A DNA stretch of 51,366 bases. Source: CAYHWE01 sp964360445 (lineage in GTDB: Bacteria; Patescibacteriota; Patescibacteriia; Patescibacteriales; JAKAJF01). Below are positions 28,654 to 36,843 of this stretch, one piece after another (positions within the stretch are counted from its first letter, which is position 1; each line of letters starts with the position of its first letter). Below the pieces are notes generated by a model, which saw only the letters and a program-made list of their open reading frames with translations, was not told the DNA's origin and made no database searches. Made by a program: the position numbers and the translations under genes. Location: the NCBI GenBank assembly GCA_964360445.1, contig CAYHWE010000003.1, forward strand, positions 1-51,366, written 5' to 3'.

Positions 28654-31296
28654 ATGTTTGATAAATTTACCCATAAATCACAAGAAGCGATAATAAATGC
28701 CCAGGTCATAGCGCAGGATAATGGTCAGCAGCACATAGAAGCCGTCCACCTGCTCGCCGCATTGCTTGAGCAGCCGGAAAGCCTGGTTAAGCCGGTTTTG
28801 GAAAAAATGAACATATCCATCGCATCTTTGGAAAAAACGGTCTGGAATAAAATTGAAAAACTTCCGAAGGAAACTGCTTCTTCCGGCTCTAATATCGGGA
28901 TGGTGCAAGGAACCGCGGAAGTCGCTATGATTTTGGAACGCGCGAAAAAAGAAGCGGAAAAAATCGGAGATGAATTCATTTCCACCGAGCATCTTTTTTT
29001 ATCTTTAATCGGAGTAAAATCAAAAGCCCAGGAAATTTTATTGAACTTAAAAGTTGAATATGACGCTGTTTTAAAAATTTTAGCCGAACTGAGAGGATCG
29101 CAAAATATTACCGATCCTGATCCGGAATCAAAATTCAGAAGTTTGGAAAAATATACTTTAAATCTGACTGAGCTTGCGAGACAGAAAAAGATCGATCCTG
29201 TCATCGGCAGAGATGAAGAAATCAGGCGCATCATGCAAGTTTTAACAAGACGCACAAAAAATAATCCTGTTTTGATCGGTGAAGCCGGAACCGGCAAGAC
29301 CGCGATCGTTGAAGGTCTTGCGCAAAGAATCATCGCCGGCGATGTTCCGGAAACTTTAAAAAATAAAGAACTAGTCAGTCTTGACCTTGGCGCTATGCTT
29401 GCCGGAGCAAAATTCAGAGGCGAATTCGAAGACCGGCTAAAAGCGGTTTTGAAAGAAATAAAAGCGCACAGCGGGAACATAATCCTTTTCATCGACGAAC
29501 TGCATACTTTAGTCGGCGCCGGAGCGTCTGAAGGATCCATGGATGCTTCCAATATGCTAAAGCCTGCTCTGGCCCGAGGCGAATTAAGGACGATCGGCGC
29601 AACCACCACCCGCGAATACCAGAAATATATTGAAAAAGACCCCGCTCTGGAAAGACGCTTCCAGCCTATTTATGTTTCCGAGCCGAGCATCGAAGATACG
29701 ATCTCGATCCTGCGCGGAATCAAGGAAAGATATGAAGTCCATCACGGCGTCCGCATCACTGACGATGCTGTCATTGCGGCCGCAAAGTTATCAGCCCGCT
29801 ATATAACCGACAGATTCCTGCCGGATAAAGCGGTCGATCTAATCGATGAAGCGACTTCGTCTTTAAGGATGGAAATCGAATCAAGCCCGGCTGATCTGGA
29901 TAATTTAAAAAGAGAAATCAAAAGGATGGAAATAGAAAAAGCCGGATTGCTTCAGGATGTAAAAGAAAAAGGCGGACAGAAATTAAGAAATATCAACAAA
30001 GGATTGGGCGAGCTGAAAGAAAAAGCGAATCAATTAGAGCTGCATTGGAAAAATGAAAAAGAAGTCATCGCTAAGATCAGGAATTCAAAAAAGAAAATCG
30101 ATGAATTGAAAGCCCAGGCGGAAATAATCGAACGCAAGGGCGATGATCTGACCCGTGTCGCCGAGATCCGTTATGCCGAAATCCCGAATCTTGAAAAGGA
30201 CGTGAAAAAGGGAGAGGCTCAATTGGCTAAAATCCAGCGCGGCGGCCAGCGGATATTAAAAGAAGAAGTCGATGAAGAAGATATTGCTAAAGTCGTTTCA
30301 AAATGGACCGGCATTCCTGTTTCCAAGATGCTTGAAAGCGAAATCAAGAAACTGGCGAAGATAGAAGAAGAACTGAAAAAACGCGTTGTCGGCCAGGATG
30401 ACGCGATAAAAAGCATCGCCAACGCCCTAAGGAGATCCCGCGCCGGAATCAGCGAAGAAAAGAAACCGATCGGCTCCTTCCTCTTTGTCGGGCCTACCGG
30501 CGTCGGCAAGACGGAGCTGGCGAAGGCATTGACCGAGTTCATGTTTAATGACGAAGCGGCGTTGGTCAGGCTGGATATGAGCGAATTCATGGAAAAACAC
30601 AGCGTAGCCAAAATCATCGGCTCTCCTCCGGGATATGTCGGCTATGACGAAGGCGGTCAATTGACTGAACGAGTAAGGCGCAGACCGTATAGCGTCATAC
30701 TGTTCGATGAAGTCGAAAAAGCGCACCCGGAAGTATTCAATGTCTTATTGCAGATTTTAGACGACGGACGGCTGACAGATTCAAAGGGTCGTGTCGTGAA
30801 CTTTAAAAATACGATCATCATCATGACCTCCAATCTTGGCAATGAAGTCATCAAGGAGTACTCTATCGGATTTGCCGATCATGGCGATACAGAAAAAGAT
30901 GAAAAGAAAATGCGCGACGACGAGATGAAAGAAAAGATCGACCGCATCTTGCGCGAACACTTCAAATTAGAATTCCTGAATCGTATCGATGAAATCGTGA
31001 TATTCAAGAGCCTGACCAAGGACGCTCTGACGATGATCGTAAATTATGAAATCGCCAAAGTAGAAAAGAGGCTGAAGAATAAAGATATTACGGTAAAGAT
31101 CGCGAACAAGGTAAAGGCGATGCTTGCCGAAAAAGGATATGATGTAACATTCGGCGCTCGCCCATTGAAGCGGATAATCCAGAACATAATCCTGGATGAA
31201 TTGGCTCTCATGATCATCGAAGGATCGGTCAAGAATGGAGATACGGTAAATATAGACTTGGGGCTCAAAGATAAGATCCAGATGACGGTAAAATAG
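28654..31296 (+). CDS. clpB: ATP-dependent disaggregase ClpB
   Basis: This 880-aa chaperone has the Clp-N double repeat (1-~145), AAA-1 with Walker A GEAGTGKT (~209-216) and IILFIDELHTLVG, a long coiled-coil middle domain (~395-540), AAA-2 with GPTGVGKT (~613-620) and the AAA-2 C-terminal domain (FGARPLKRIIQNII). The middle domain marks ClpB rather than ClpA/ClpC. There is no obvious ClpP-binding loop. It works with DnaK to dissolve protein aggregates. Transcription is predicted to be repressed by HrcA through the CIRCE directly upstream. Confidence 0.95.
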   Translation: MFDKFTHKSQEAIINAQVIAQDNGQQHIEAVHLLAALLEQPESLVKPVLEKMNISIASLEKTVWNKIEKLPKETASSGSNIGMVQGTAEVAMILERAKKEAEKIGDEFISTEHLFLSLIGVKSKAQEILLNLKVEYDAVLKILAELRGSQNITDPDPESKFRSLEKYTLNLTELARQKKIDPVIGRDEEIRRIMQVLTRRTKNNPVLIGEAGTGKTAIVEGLAQRIIAGDVPETLKNKELVSLDLGAMLAGAKFRGEFEDRLKAVLKEIKAHSGNIILFIDELHTLVGAGASEGSMDASNMLKPALARGELRTIGATTTREYQKYIEKDPALERRFQPIYVSEPSIEDTISILRGIKERYEVHHGVRITDDAVIAAAKLSARYITDRFLPDKAVDLIDEATSSLRMEIESSPADLDNLKREIKRMEIEKAGLLQDVKEKGGQKLRNINKGLGELKEKANQLELHWKNEKEVIAKIRNSKKKIDELKAQAEIIERKGDDLTRVAEIRYAEIPNLEKDVKKGEAQLAKIQRGGQRILKEEVDEEDIAKVVSKWTGIPVSKMLESEIKKLAKIEEELKKRVVGQDDAIKSIANALRRSRAGISEEKKPIGSFLFVGPTGVGKTELAKALTEFMFNDEAALVRLDMSEFMEKHSVAKIIGSPPGYVGYDEGGQLTERVRRRPYSVILFDEVEKAHPEVFNVLLQILDDGRLTDSKGRVVNFKNTIIIMTSNLGNEVIKEYSIGFADHGDTEKDEKKMRDDEMKEKIDRILREHFKLEFLNRIDEIVIFKSLTKDALTMIVNYEIAKVEKRLKNKDITVKIANKVKAMLAEKGYDVTFGARPLKRIIQNIILDELALMIIEGSVKNGDTVNIDLGLKDKIQMTVK

Positions 31297-31298
31297 GT

Positions 31299-31327
31299 AA
31301 AAAGCCGGGGCATCCCCGGCTTTTCTT
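31299..31327 (+). terminator. clpB terminator
   Basis: AAAAGCCGGGG-CAT-CCCCGGCTTTT followed by CTT, starting 3 nt after the clpB stop. Confidence 0.9.
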
Positions 31328-31383
31328 AATGTAAGCCAAAAAATAATCCCACCCAACCCCCGTTGTCAGGGAGATTTTTTTAT

Positions 31384-31412
31384 TTGTCCAACTTCCTTAT
31401 TTATATTATAAT
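31384..31412 (+). promoter_or_regulatory. Promoter of the secreted repeat protein, predicted leaderless
   Basis: TTGTCC (31384-31389), 17 nt, TATAAT (31407-31412), then 7 nt to the ATG at 31420. The expected start is at or next to the ATG. Confidence 0.7.
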
Positions 31413-31419
31413 TATAGAT

Positions 31420-32868
31420 ATGAAAAAAATCAGCAAGAAACTTTTTATAATAACATTCTGCGCGGCCGTCATCTTTTCATCGATGCCGAGGGGAGTATTG
31501 GCGGAAGGCTTTAATCCGAATTATATAATAAGCGACAATGAGATCCTTGATTACAATTCGATGAACCTTGAGAATATACAGGAATTACTTAAAAGCAATA
31601 ATAGCTATCTGGATTCCTATTCGACCCAGAATCCTGATGGCAAGACGATGACAGCGGCGGAAATAATTTACGATCGCGCGACTGTAAATAAAGTGAATCC
31701 TAAATTCATCCTGGTTTTATTGCAAAAAGAACAGAGCTTGATAGAAGAATCTTCTCCGAAACAAAGCCAGCTTGACTGGGCGGCCGGCTATGGATGCCCG
31801 GACGGAGATTCATGCAATACCCGTTGGAAAGGCTTCTGGAAGCAGGTTAACAGCGCTTCTCTCCAGTTCCGTGATTACATGGATAACCCGCATCTCTACA
31901 CCTATAAATCAGGCGGAACATACACATTCACCAATCCCTACTCGACAACCGTCAAAGATTCCGTTGTCGTTACGCCGGTAAATCAGGCGACAGCTTCTCT
32001 TTATAATTATACCCCGCATGTTTATAACGGCAATTTTAATTTTTATAAGATATGGCAGCGTTATTTCACGAAAAATTATCCGGACGGCTCTTTGATCCAG
32101 GCTCAGGGAGAGGCGGGAGTGTGGCTTATCCAAGACGGGAAGAAAAGGCCGTTCACAAGCAAGGGCGCTCTTACTTCAAGATTTGATATGAATAAGATCC
32201 TGTCCGTCAACAAGACTGATCTGGATAAATATGAAAAAGGAACACCGATAAAATTCGCCCAATACTCATTAGTGCGTTCTCCGAGAGGGACGATATATCT
32301 TCTGGCGGATGACAAGAAATATGGCATAGCGAGCCAGGATGCGTTCAAAAAAATCGGATTCAACAGGGATGAAGTCGTAACCGCAAGCTGGGAAGATATA
32401 GATTCCTATGCCGAAGGCGCGCCTATCACGGCTACGTCCACTTATCCGACAGGGGCGTTGCTGCAGAATAAGATGACCGGCGGCGTTTATTGGGTCATAG
32501 AAGGGAAAAAAGCCCCGATATGGGACAAGGCGTTCCTGAACACGAAATTCAAGAATAAAAAAATAATAAGAGTCGCTCAGACTGAACTCGATACTTATCC
32601 GACGACGGATCCAGTCTTATATGGCGATGGCGAACTATTGAAAGCGCCCTTATCGGCCGCTGTATATGTCATAACAGGCGGACAAAAGAAGCTGATCGCT
32701 TCCGGCAAGGTATTTGAAGATCTCGGCTATAAATGGTCCAATGTGATAACGGTAAACACTAAAGTGCTGCACCTCTATCCAGACGGAGAACCGATTACGA
32801 CGACAGAATCGTCATCTTCCTCATCAACAAGTTATACTCAGAATAATTCCCAGATTTCTCAAAGATAA
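31420..32868 (+). CDS. Secreted protein: lysozyme-like domain plus four ~60-residue repeats
   Basis: 482 aa with a signal peptide (KKLFIITFCAAVIFSSMPRG). The first domain (~55-215) has AEIIYDRATVNKVNPKFILV and LLQKEQSLIEE, a helix pattern with Glu like glucosaminidase/lytic transglycosylase folds. It is followed by WAAGYGCPDGDSCNTRWKGF with two cysteines. Four tandem modules then share 'G-x-L ... VYVI-x-G-x-KK-x-PI ... F ... I-x-V ... DL-x-x-Y-x-x-G-x-PI' (about residues 225-465). A Ser/Thr-rich tail ends the chain. It probably acts on or binds cell wall outside the cell. I start at 31420 because the signal peptide begins there; the longer frame needs a TTG. Confidence 0.7.
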   Translation: MKKISKKLFIITFCAAVIFSSMPRGVLAEGFNPNYIISDNEILDYNSMNLENIQELLKSNNSYLDSYSTQNPDGKTMTAAEIIYDRATVNKVNPKFILVLLQKEQSLIEESSPKQSQLDWAAGYGCPDGDSCNTRWKGFWKQVNSASLQFRDYMDNPHLYTYKSGGTYTFTNPYSTTVKDSVVVTPVNQATASLYNYTPHVYNGNFNFYKIWQRYFTKNYPDGSLIQAQGEAGVWLIQDGKKRPFTSKGALTSRFDMNKILSVNKTDLDKYEKGTPIKFAQYSLVRSPRGTIYLLADDKKYGIASQDAFKKIGFNRDEVVTASWEDIDSYAEGAPITATSTYPTGALLQNKMTGGVYWVIEGKKAPIWDKAFLNTKFKNKKIIRVAQTELDTYPTTDPVLYGDGELLKAPLSAAVYVITGGQKKLIASGKVFEDLGYKWSNVITVNTKVLHLYPDGEPITTTESSSSSSTSYTQNNSQISQR

Positions 32869-32912
32869 TGCTGAATTTTTTTATTTTTTATCTCTAATCT
32901 TGATCACCCTGT

Positions 32913-33701
32913 ATGTCTATCGTATTCTCAGCCATCGTTCCGCATTCCCCTCTTTTTATCCCTTCAATCGGCAAGGATAATTTGAAGCGGCTGAAAAGCA
33001 CGATCAAGGCGCTCGGCAAACTTGAAGAAGAGCTGTATGCGAGCCAGCCTGATACGATCCTGATTATCTCTCCGCATGGCGTCATCCAGCCGCATTCTTT
33101 CGGCATGAATCTGAGCCCTGAATATGATTGCGGTTTTGAGCAATTCGGCGATTTCAGCACGAAAATGCGATTTGCCGGCGATGTCGGACTAGCTTATAAA
33201 ATAAGGGAAAGGATGGAAACAAGAGCGCCGCTGCAGCTTATGAGCGAGACGGATCTTGACCACGGCTGCTCAGTGCCTCTATTCATGCTGGCATCGCATA
33301 TGCCGAATGTAAAAATAATCCCCATTTATTACTCCGGGCTTGATCTGGAGGCGCATTTTAAATTCGGCCAGCTTCTGCGCCGGGAATTGCTTGTGAATAA
33401 AACACGCGTCGCGGTAATCGCATCCGGAGATCTTTCACACAGCCTGACAAAAGAAGCCCCGGCAGGATATTCGCCGAAGGCTAAAAAATTCGACAAGAAA
33501 ATAATTGAGCTTTTATCGGAATGGAAGACTGCCGACCTTTTGAGTATTGATAAAAAAATATTGCGCGAGGTCAGCGAATGCGGCCTGAAATCAATCGTTA
33601 CCCTGACTGGCATACTGGACGGGCACAAGCACGAACCGCAGATACTTTCTTATGAGTTCCCTTTCGGCGTCGGTTATCTCACTATGGATTTTCGTCTTTA
33701 G
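32913..33701 (+). CDS. LigB/MEMO-superfamily protein (class III extradiol dioxygenase-like)
   Basis: This 262-aa protein opens SIVFSAIVPHSPLFIPSIGK, where PHSP carries the first metal-site His, and has LIISPHGVIQPHSF, SETDLDHGCSVPLFML and VIASGDLSHSL. These His/Asp positions match the LigB fold shared by extradiol dioxygenases and MEMO proteins of the AmmeMemoRadiSam group. In many CPR and archaeal genomes such proteins occur without aromatic catabolism, and their true substrate is unclear. No AMMECR1 or radical-SAM partner is next to it. Its last 20 nt overlap the convergent small gene. Confidence 0.75.
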   Translation: MSIVFSAIVPHSPLFIPSIGKDNLKRLKSTIKALGKLEEELYASQPDTILIISPHGVIQPHSFGMNLSPEYDCGFEQFGDFSTKMRFAGDVGLAYKIRERMETRAPLQLMSETDLDHGCSVPLFMLASHMPNVKIIPIYYSGLDLEAHFKFGQLLRRELLVNKTRVAVIASGDLSHSLTKEAPAGYSPKAKKFDKKIIELLSEWKTADLLSIDKKILREVSECGLKSIVTLTGILDGHKHEPQILSYEFPFGVGYLTMDFRL

Positions 33702-33969
33702 CCGGTTTTTTAGACGAGGCTACTTTAAAAAAATATTTCCATCTCTCCCCTGTCTTGCATAATTCCTTCGTGTCGTTCAGGCACATCTCGACAAAGCTTT
33801 TCGGATTTTCTTTGCAAATCTTAAAAACAGAATTTCTCTTGAAATTAGGTATGCCCAGTTCCTTTATGATCCTTAAAGCCAGATCCTGCCATTCATAAGC
33901 AGGCGGTTTTTTTTGTTGCCGCGCCTTGAATAAACTAGCTAAATCTTGGAACCCGTCATTTATTTGCAT
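33682..33969 (-). CDS. Small conserved-looking hypothetical protein
   Basis: 95 aa from ATG 33969: a polar helical protein with YEWQDLALRIIKELGIPNFK, RNSVFKICKENPKSFVEMC and a C-terminal TGERWKYFFKVASSKK. A longer frame to 34353 exists but would be antisense to def and hydrophobic in a way typical of a shadow frame, so I cut it. A TACAAT lies 6 nt before the ATG, suggesting a leaderless transcript. I do not know its function. The basic C-terminus and aromatic residues could serve nucleic-acid binding. Confidence 0.6.
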   Translation of the reverse strand: MQINDGFQDLASLFKARQQKKPPAYEWQDLALRIIKELGIPNFKRNSVFKICKENPKSFVEMCLNDTKELCKTGERWKYFFKVASSKKPAKDENP

Positions 33970-34042
33970 ATTCTTATTGTAATTTTTCCATAAATAGCCT
34001 AAAATGTAAACCATCACCTGGATTAACGATAACTCCAATAAT

Positions 34043-34504
34043 ATGACGAGGATATTAAAAATAACCATAAATCCGAATCCGATACTCCGGAAAGTCTCGG
34101 AAGAGATAAGTCCGGAAGAAATAGGCTCAAAAAAAATAAATGAGCTCTGTTTGAATATGGCTGAAACGATGGTTAAAAAAGACGGCGTCGGGCTTGCCGC
34201 TCCGCAGGTCGGGAAAAATATAAGAGCGGTTGTGGTCAACACCAAAGATGGGCCGGTATTCATGGTCAATCCGAAAATCAAGAATAAATCGCTGACAAAA
34301 GAATGGGGCGAAGAAGGATGCCTGTCAGTGCCGGGCGTTTTTGGCCAAGTCAAAAGGCATAAAAGCCTGATCTGTGTTTTTTATGATATCAAGGGCAAAA
34401 AGAATCAGATGAAAGCAAAAGGCCTTCTTGCTCGTGTGATCCAGCATGAAATAGATCATCTTGATGGCATCTTGTTCATCGATAAAGCGAAGGATATAAA
34501 ATAA
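34043..34504 (+). CDS. def: Peptide deformylase
   Basis: All three deformylase motifs are present: GVGLAAPQ (48-55), EGCLS (C93 as metal ligand) and QHEIDH (H135, E136, H139). The enzyme removes the formyl group from nascent proteins using Fe2+/Zn2+. 153 aa is a compact but complete length. It lies directly upstream of fmt, the usual def-fmt pair that adds and later removes the formyl group. Confidence 0.96.
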   Translation: MTRILKITINPNPILRKVSEEISPEEIGSKKINELCLNMAETMVKKDGVGLAAPQVGKNIRAVVVNTKDGPVFMVNPKIKNKSLTKEWGEEGCLSVPGVFGQVKRHKSLICVFYDIKGKKNQMKAKGLLARVIQHEIDHLDGILFIDKAKDIK

Positions 34505-34519
34505 TGTCATTGCGATGAC
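34504..34519. repeat. Solo TGTCATTGCGATGACA palindrome
   Basis: A perfect-ended 16-bp palindrome between def and fmt, like the one at 24763-24783. An upstream in-frame ATG for fmt (34515) falls inside it. Confidence 0.5.
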
Positions 34520-34526
34520 AATTGTT

Positions 34527-35453
34527 ATGAAAATTAAAACGATTTTTATCGGGACTCCCGATTTCGCGCTCCCCTCCTTAAAATCATTGCTTCAGGATGA
34601 TTTTTTTGATATTGTCGGAGTTATTACCCAGCCGGATAAAAAAGTAGGCAGGAAACAAATTTTAACACCTCCTCCCGTCAAAGAATTAGCTCTGAAAAAT
34701 AACATTCCTGTCTGGCAGCCGGAGTCAATTAAGAATTATCAATTACCGATTACGGATTTGGATCTGATTGTTGTTGCCGCTTATGCAAAAATTATTCCTG
34801 AATCTATTTTAAATTATCCTAAATACGGCTGTATCAATGTGCACGGGTCGCTACTTCCCAAACATAGGGGCGCTTCATGCGTGCAGGCCGCGATTTTGAA
34901 TGGCGACAAAGAAACGGGTATTACGATAATGAAAATGGATAAAGGATTAGATACTGGCCCGATAATCTATCAGGAATCGGTTGCAATCGAACCGAAGGAT
35001 ACAGCCGGTTCGCTATACTACAAATTATCAGACCTAGGCGGAAAAATACTTCCAGAGACTGTAAGGAAATATATAAACGGAGAATTGGCAGCTGTTCCGC
35101 AAGATGATGCCAATGCGAACTATGTTGGCATGCTCAAAAAAGAAGATGGCAAAATCGATTGGTCCAAAGATGCGGAATTCAATGAGAGATTTATCCGCGC
35201 AATGCAACCATGGCCAGGAGCTTTTTCTTCCGTAGACGAACTAGGCATGAAAATTACGGAAGTCGAACATAAACCAGTTAAAGCAGATAAATATCAGCAA
35301 GGTGAGTTATTTTTGTATGAAAATAAATTAGCCATCCAATGCGGCAAAGATGCTCTGCTGATCAGCAGACTTCAGCTCGAAGGCAAGAAAGAATGCGGTT
35401 CAGACGAGTTTTTGCGAGGCTATAATGGCTATATAGGAAAGATATTGAAATAA
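34527..35453 (+). CDS. fmt: Methionyl-tRNA formyltransferase
   Basis: This 308-aa enzyme begins MKIKTIFIGTPDFALPSLKS and has the formyltransferase core INVHGSLLPKHRGASCVQAAI, with the catalytic Asn/His (NVHGS), and GITIMKMDKGLDTGPII with the catalytic Asp. A C-terminal OB domain follows from ~205. It formylates Met-tRNA(fMet) with 10-formyl-THF. I start at 34527; the ATG at 34515 lies in a palindrome and adds MTIV. The -35 box of a downstream promoter is embedded in its last codons. Confidence 0.95.
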   Translation: MKIKTIFIGTPDFALPSLKSLLQDDFFDIVGVITQPDKKVGRKQILTPPPVKELALKNNIPVWQPESIKNYQLPITDLDLIVVAAYAKIIPESILNYPKYGCINVHGSLLPKHRGASCVQAAILNGDKETGITIMKMDKGLDTGPIIYQESVAIEPKDTAGSLYYKLSDLGGKILPETVRKYINGELAAVPQDDANANYVGMLKKEDGKIDWSKDAEFNERFIRAMQPWPGAFSSVDELGMKITEVEHKPVKADKYQQGELFLYENKLAIQCGKDALLISRLQLEGKKECGSDEFLRGYNGYIGKILK

Positions 35454-35473
35454 TCTATAATTTTCCCTATAAT
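35445..35473 (+). promoter_or_regulatory. Promoter for the candidate RNA and tRNA-Glu
   Basis: TTGAAA (35445-35450), 17 nt, TATAAT (35468-35473). The -35 lies in the last codons of fmt. Predicted start is near 35480, about 195 nt before tRNA-Glu. Confidence 0.7.
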
Positions 35474-35479
35474 ACAAAA

Positions 35480-35674
35480 ATAAAGCACCCGCATCATGCC
35501 GTTGGCAGATACGGATACTTTAATCCCCATGCCCCGACAAATTTATAGACTAGAATGGAATAATATCTATTTTTTGTCGGTGTAGCGCCATTCTATAGCA
35601 ATCACATCATAAGTCAAGGCTGAAATGGTAGATAAATTGTGATTTTGCTGTGGATTTTTTATTTCCAATAATAT
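35480..35674 (+). ncRNA. Candidate structured non-coding RNA or long tRNA leader
   Basis: No reading frame fits this stretch, yet a good promoter fires into it. CCGACAAA (35534-35541) pairs with TTTGTCGG (35573-35580), with an inner ATAGA/TCTAT. The loop of that hairpin holds TAGAATGG (35551-35558), which is complementary to CCATTCTA (35588-35595) just downstream. This gives a possible pseudoknot or a switch between two folds. CAATCACA (35598-35605) can pair with TTGTGATT (35637-35644) further down. It does not match 6S, SRP or RNase P RNA consensus that I can recall. Confidence 0.4.
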
Positions 35675-35746
35675 GCCGCCATCGTCTAACGGCTAGGACG
35701 CCAGGTTCTCATCCTGGTAATCGGGGTTCGATTCCCCGTGGCGGTA
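35675..35746 (+). tRNA. tRNA-Glu (CTC)
   Basis: Acceptor GCCGCCA pairs with TGGCGGT (G1-U72 wobble) and the discriminator is A. The anticodon stem CCAGG/CCTGG holds loop TTCTCAT with anticodon CTC. The T arm is CGGGG-TTCGATT-CCCCG. CCA is not encoded. A hairpin terminator follows at 35756. Confidence 0.95.
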
Positions 35747-35755
35747 CATAATATG

Positions 35756-35786
35756 AAAAACAGACATTTTATACGTGTCTGTTTTT
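35756..35786 (+). terminator. Bidirectional terminator after tRNA-Glu
   Basis: AAAAACAGACA (35756-35766) pairs with TGTCTGTTTTT (35776-35786). It also serves the convergent zincin gene that ends at 35785. Confidence 0.85.
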
Positions 35787-36159
35787 AGTTATTTGCGCTC
35801 GCCTTTCTCGCCCCTTTCTCACCTGACCCGAAATGGTGCGCGATTTCATGCTTAAGAGTATTATCAATTTTTGCCTTAACCTCCTCTTCAGTAGAGCAAT
35901 ACCTTAAAATCGCTTTTCTGAAAATCGTAATCTTATCCGGCAAAACAGCTCCAAAATTCAACCTTTTTGATTGCGCAAAGCCTTCGAATAATCCGAATAA
36001 AGAATCGCCCATATTCAATCCTAATTTACTTATCTGTTCTTCAGTCGGACAGTCTTCAACTACAATGGCAACATTATGCATCTTTTCCCTTGTTGGCTCC
36101 GGAAGGCTGGCAAAAGCCTCGTCCACGTAATCATCAAATTGTTCATTAATCATTTCCAT
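35785..36159 (-). CDS. Zincin-like metallopeptidase family protein (PF06262 type)
   Basis: 124 aa with a C-terminal HEIAHHFG zinc-binding helix (H-E-x-x-H) preceded by DNTLKHEIAHHF. The N-terminal half shows VDEAFASLPEPTREKMHNVAIVVED, typical of the small 'metallopeptidase family' proteins. It probably binds zinc; its target is unknown. A promoter (TTGCCA-17-TAAATT) ends 7 nt before the ATG, so the mRNA would be leaderless. A second ATG two codons in is possible. Confidence 0.8.
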   Translation of the reverse strand: MEMINEQFDDYVDEAFASLPEPTREKMHNVAIVVEDCPTEEQISKLGLNMGDSLFGLFEGFAQSKRLNFGAVLPDKITIFRKAILRYCSTEEEVKAKIDNTLKHEIAHHFGSGEKGARKASANN

Positions 36160-36166
36160 AAGACTA

Positions 36167-36195
36167 AATTTAGCCTAATTAAATGGTTTTGGCAA
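36167..36195 (-). promoter_or_regulatory. Promoter of the zincin gene, predicted leaderless
   Basis: Minus strand TTGCCA (36195-36190), 17 nt, TAAATT (36172-36167), then TAGTCTT and ATG at 36159. Confidence 0.6.
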
Positions 36196-36206
36196 TAAAA
36201 TATCCT

Positions 36207-36235
36207 TTGACAGCAACCTGTTTATATATTATTAT
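36207..36235 (+). promoter_or_regulatory. tRNA-Gln promoter
   Basis: TTGACA (36207-36212), 17 nt, TATTAT (36230-36235). Predicted start near 36242, 33 nt before the tRNA. It is divergent from the zincin promoter. Confidence 0.8.
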
Positions 36236-36274
36236 AAAAGCATAAATAACTGCCACCTGGTAGTTTTTTATTAT

Positions 36275-36345
36275 TCGGGGATCGTCTAACGGTAGGACTC
36301 CAGGTTTTGGTCCTGGCTATTGGGGTTCGAATCCCTATCCCCGAG
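36275..36345 (+). tRNA. tRNA-Gln (TTG)
   Basis: Acceptor TCGGGGA pairs with TCCCCGA (U1-A72 as usual for tRNA-Gln) and the discriminator is G. The anticodon stem CCAGG/CCTGG holds TTTTGGT with anticodon TTG. The T arm is TGGGG-TTCGAAT-CCCTA. CCA is not encoded. Confidence 0.94.
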
Positions 36346-36454
36346 CCGCGAAAAGCGGCTGCGCCGCCTCGCGGCAAGGCCGATTTGAGCGAGCCCCGAA
36401 GGTGAATAACCATTAACCTTGCCACATAGCATAAATACGCTTCAAAACAAAATT
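36346..36454. other. Short GC-rich hairpin region after tRNA-Gln
   Basis: AGCCGC-GAAAA-GCGGCT and a following GCCGCC...GCGGC stem stand right after the tRNA, then A/T-rich sequence. No gene is visible. The first stem may define the tRNA 3' end or be a repeat. Confidence 0.35.
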
Positions 36455-36485
36455 AAACCCGCGACAGGATTCCTTCGCGGGTTTT
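36455..36485 (-). terminator. Bidirectional terminator
   Basis: AAACCCGCGA (36455-36464) pairs with TCGCGGGTTT (36475-36484), with T-rich tails on both strands. It closes the minus-strand gene at 36484 and the tRNA-Gln transcript. Confidence 0.85.
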
Positions 36486-36843
36486 ATGTTTTTTTGAGTC
36501 TTTCGCAATCCCTAAGGACCTGCTCGTAAAAATTTAAAAAGGACCAGACTCCTGCCACTAATTCTTTGTTTTTTATCATAAGCAGAAATACTACGCTATC
36601 CCCTCTTTTCGGCTCCGGAAGATTATTTATGACGCTCAGTTCAAACATGGGGATATATAGTCCATCAACCATGCGGGGCCTCATTTCTCTTCCGCAATTG
36701 AAATCAAAAGGAAAAGTGTTATTGCCTCCGCCTATCAATCCATGGCAATGTCCATCTTCCTTGAGGAATATTTCCACTATACCCTCGAAAATGGTCACGA
36801 CCCGGCCTCCTTTGTTTTCATCTATATATCGATAAGCTATCAT
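36484..36843 (-). CDS. Hypothetical 119-aa protein
   Basis: The ATG at 36843 is preceded by AAGGAGG with 5-nt spacing, the best ribosome-binding site in the window; a GTG two codons earlier is less likely. The protein has GRVVTIFEGIVEIFLKEDGH, a central GGGNNTFPFDFNCGREMRPR and a final PKRGDSVVFLLMIKNKELVA strand pair, then a helix. The beta-rich G-x-V-x-x-F ... F-x-F ... G-x-x-V-x-F pattern recalls a cold-shock-like OB fold, but this is only suggestive. It is divergently transcribed from the pilin gene, with a shared control region between. Confidence 0.65.
   Translation of the reverse strand: MIAYRYIDENKGGRVVTIFEGIVEIFLKEDGHCHGLIGGGNNTFPFDFNCGREMRPRMVDGLYIPMFELSVINNLPEPKRGDSVVFLLMIKNKELVAGVWSFLNFYEQVLRDCERLKKT

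Noticed and set aside
28725..29609. 294-aa open frame on the minus strand of clpB
   Set aside because: It is a shadow of the clpB coding frame, with Ser/Phe-rich composition and no motif; clpB is certain.
31363..31419. Upstream TTG start for the secreted repeat protein
   Set aside because: It would place the promoter inside the coding region and put residues before a normal signal peptide.
33970..34353. N-terminal extension of the 95-aa minus-strand protein
   Set aside because: It is antisense to def, which has all motifs, and its composition is typical of a shadow frame. A -10 box lies next to the internal ATG.
35480..35674. 6S, SRP or RNase P RNA
   Set aside because: I could not find the SRP GGUC-x-GGAAG core, the RNase P conserved blocks, or a 6S-like long closing stem.
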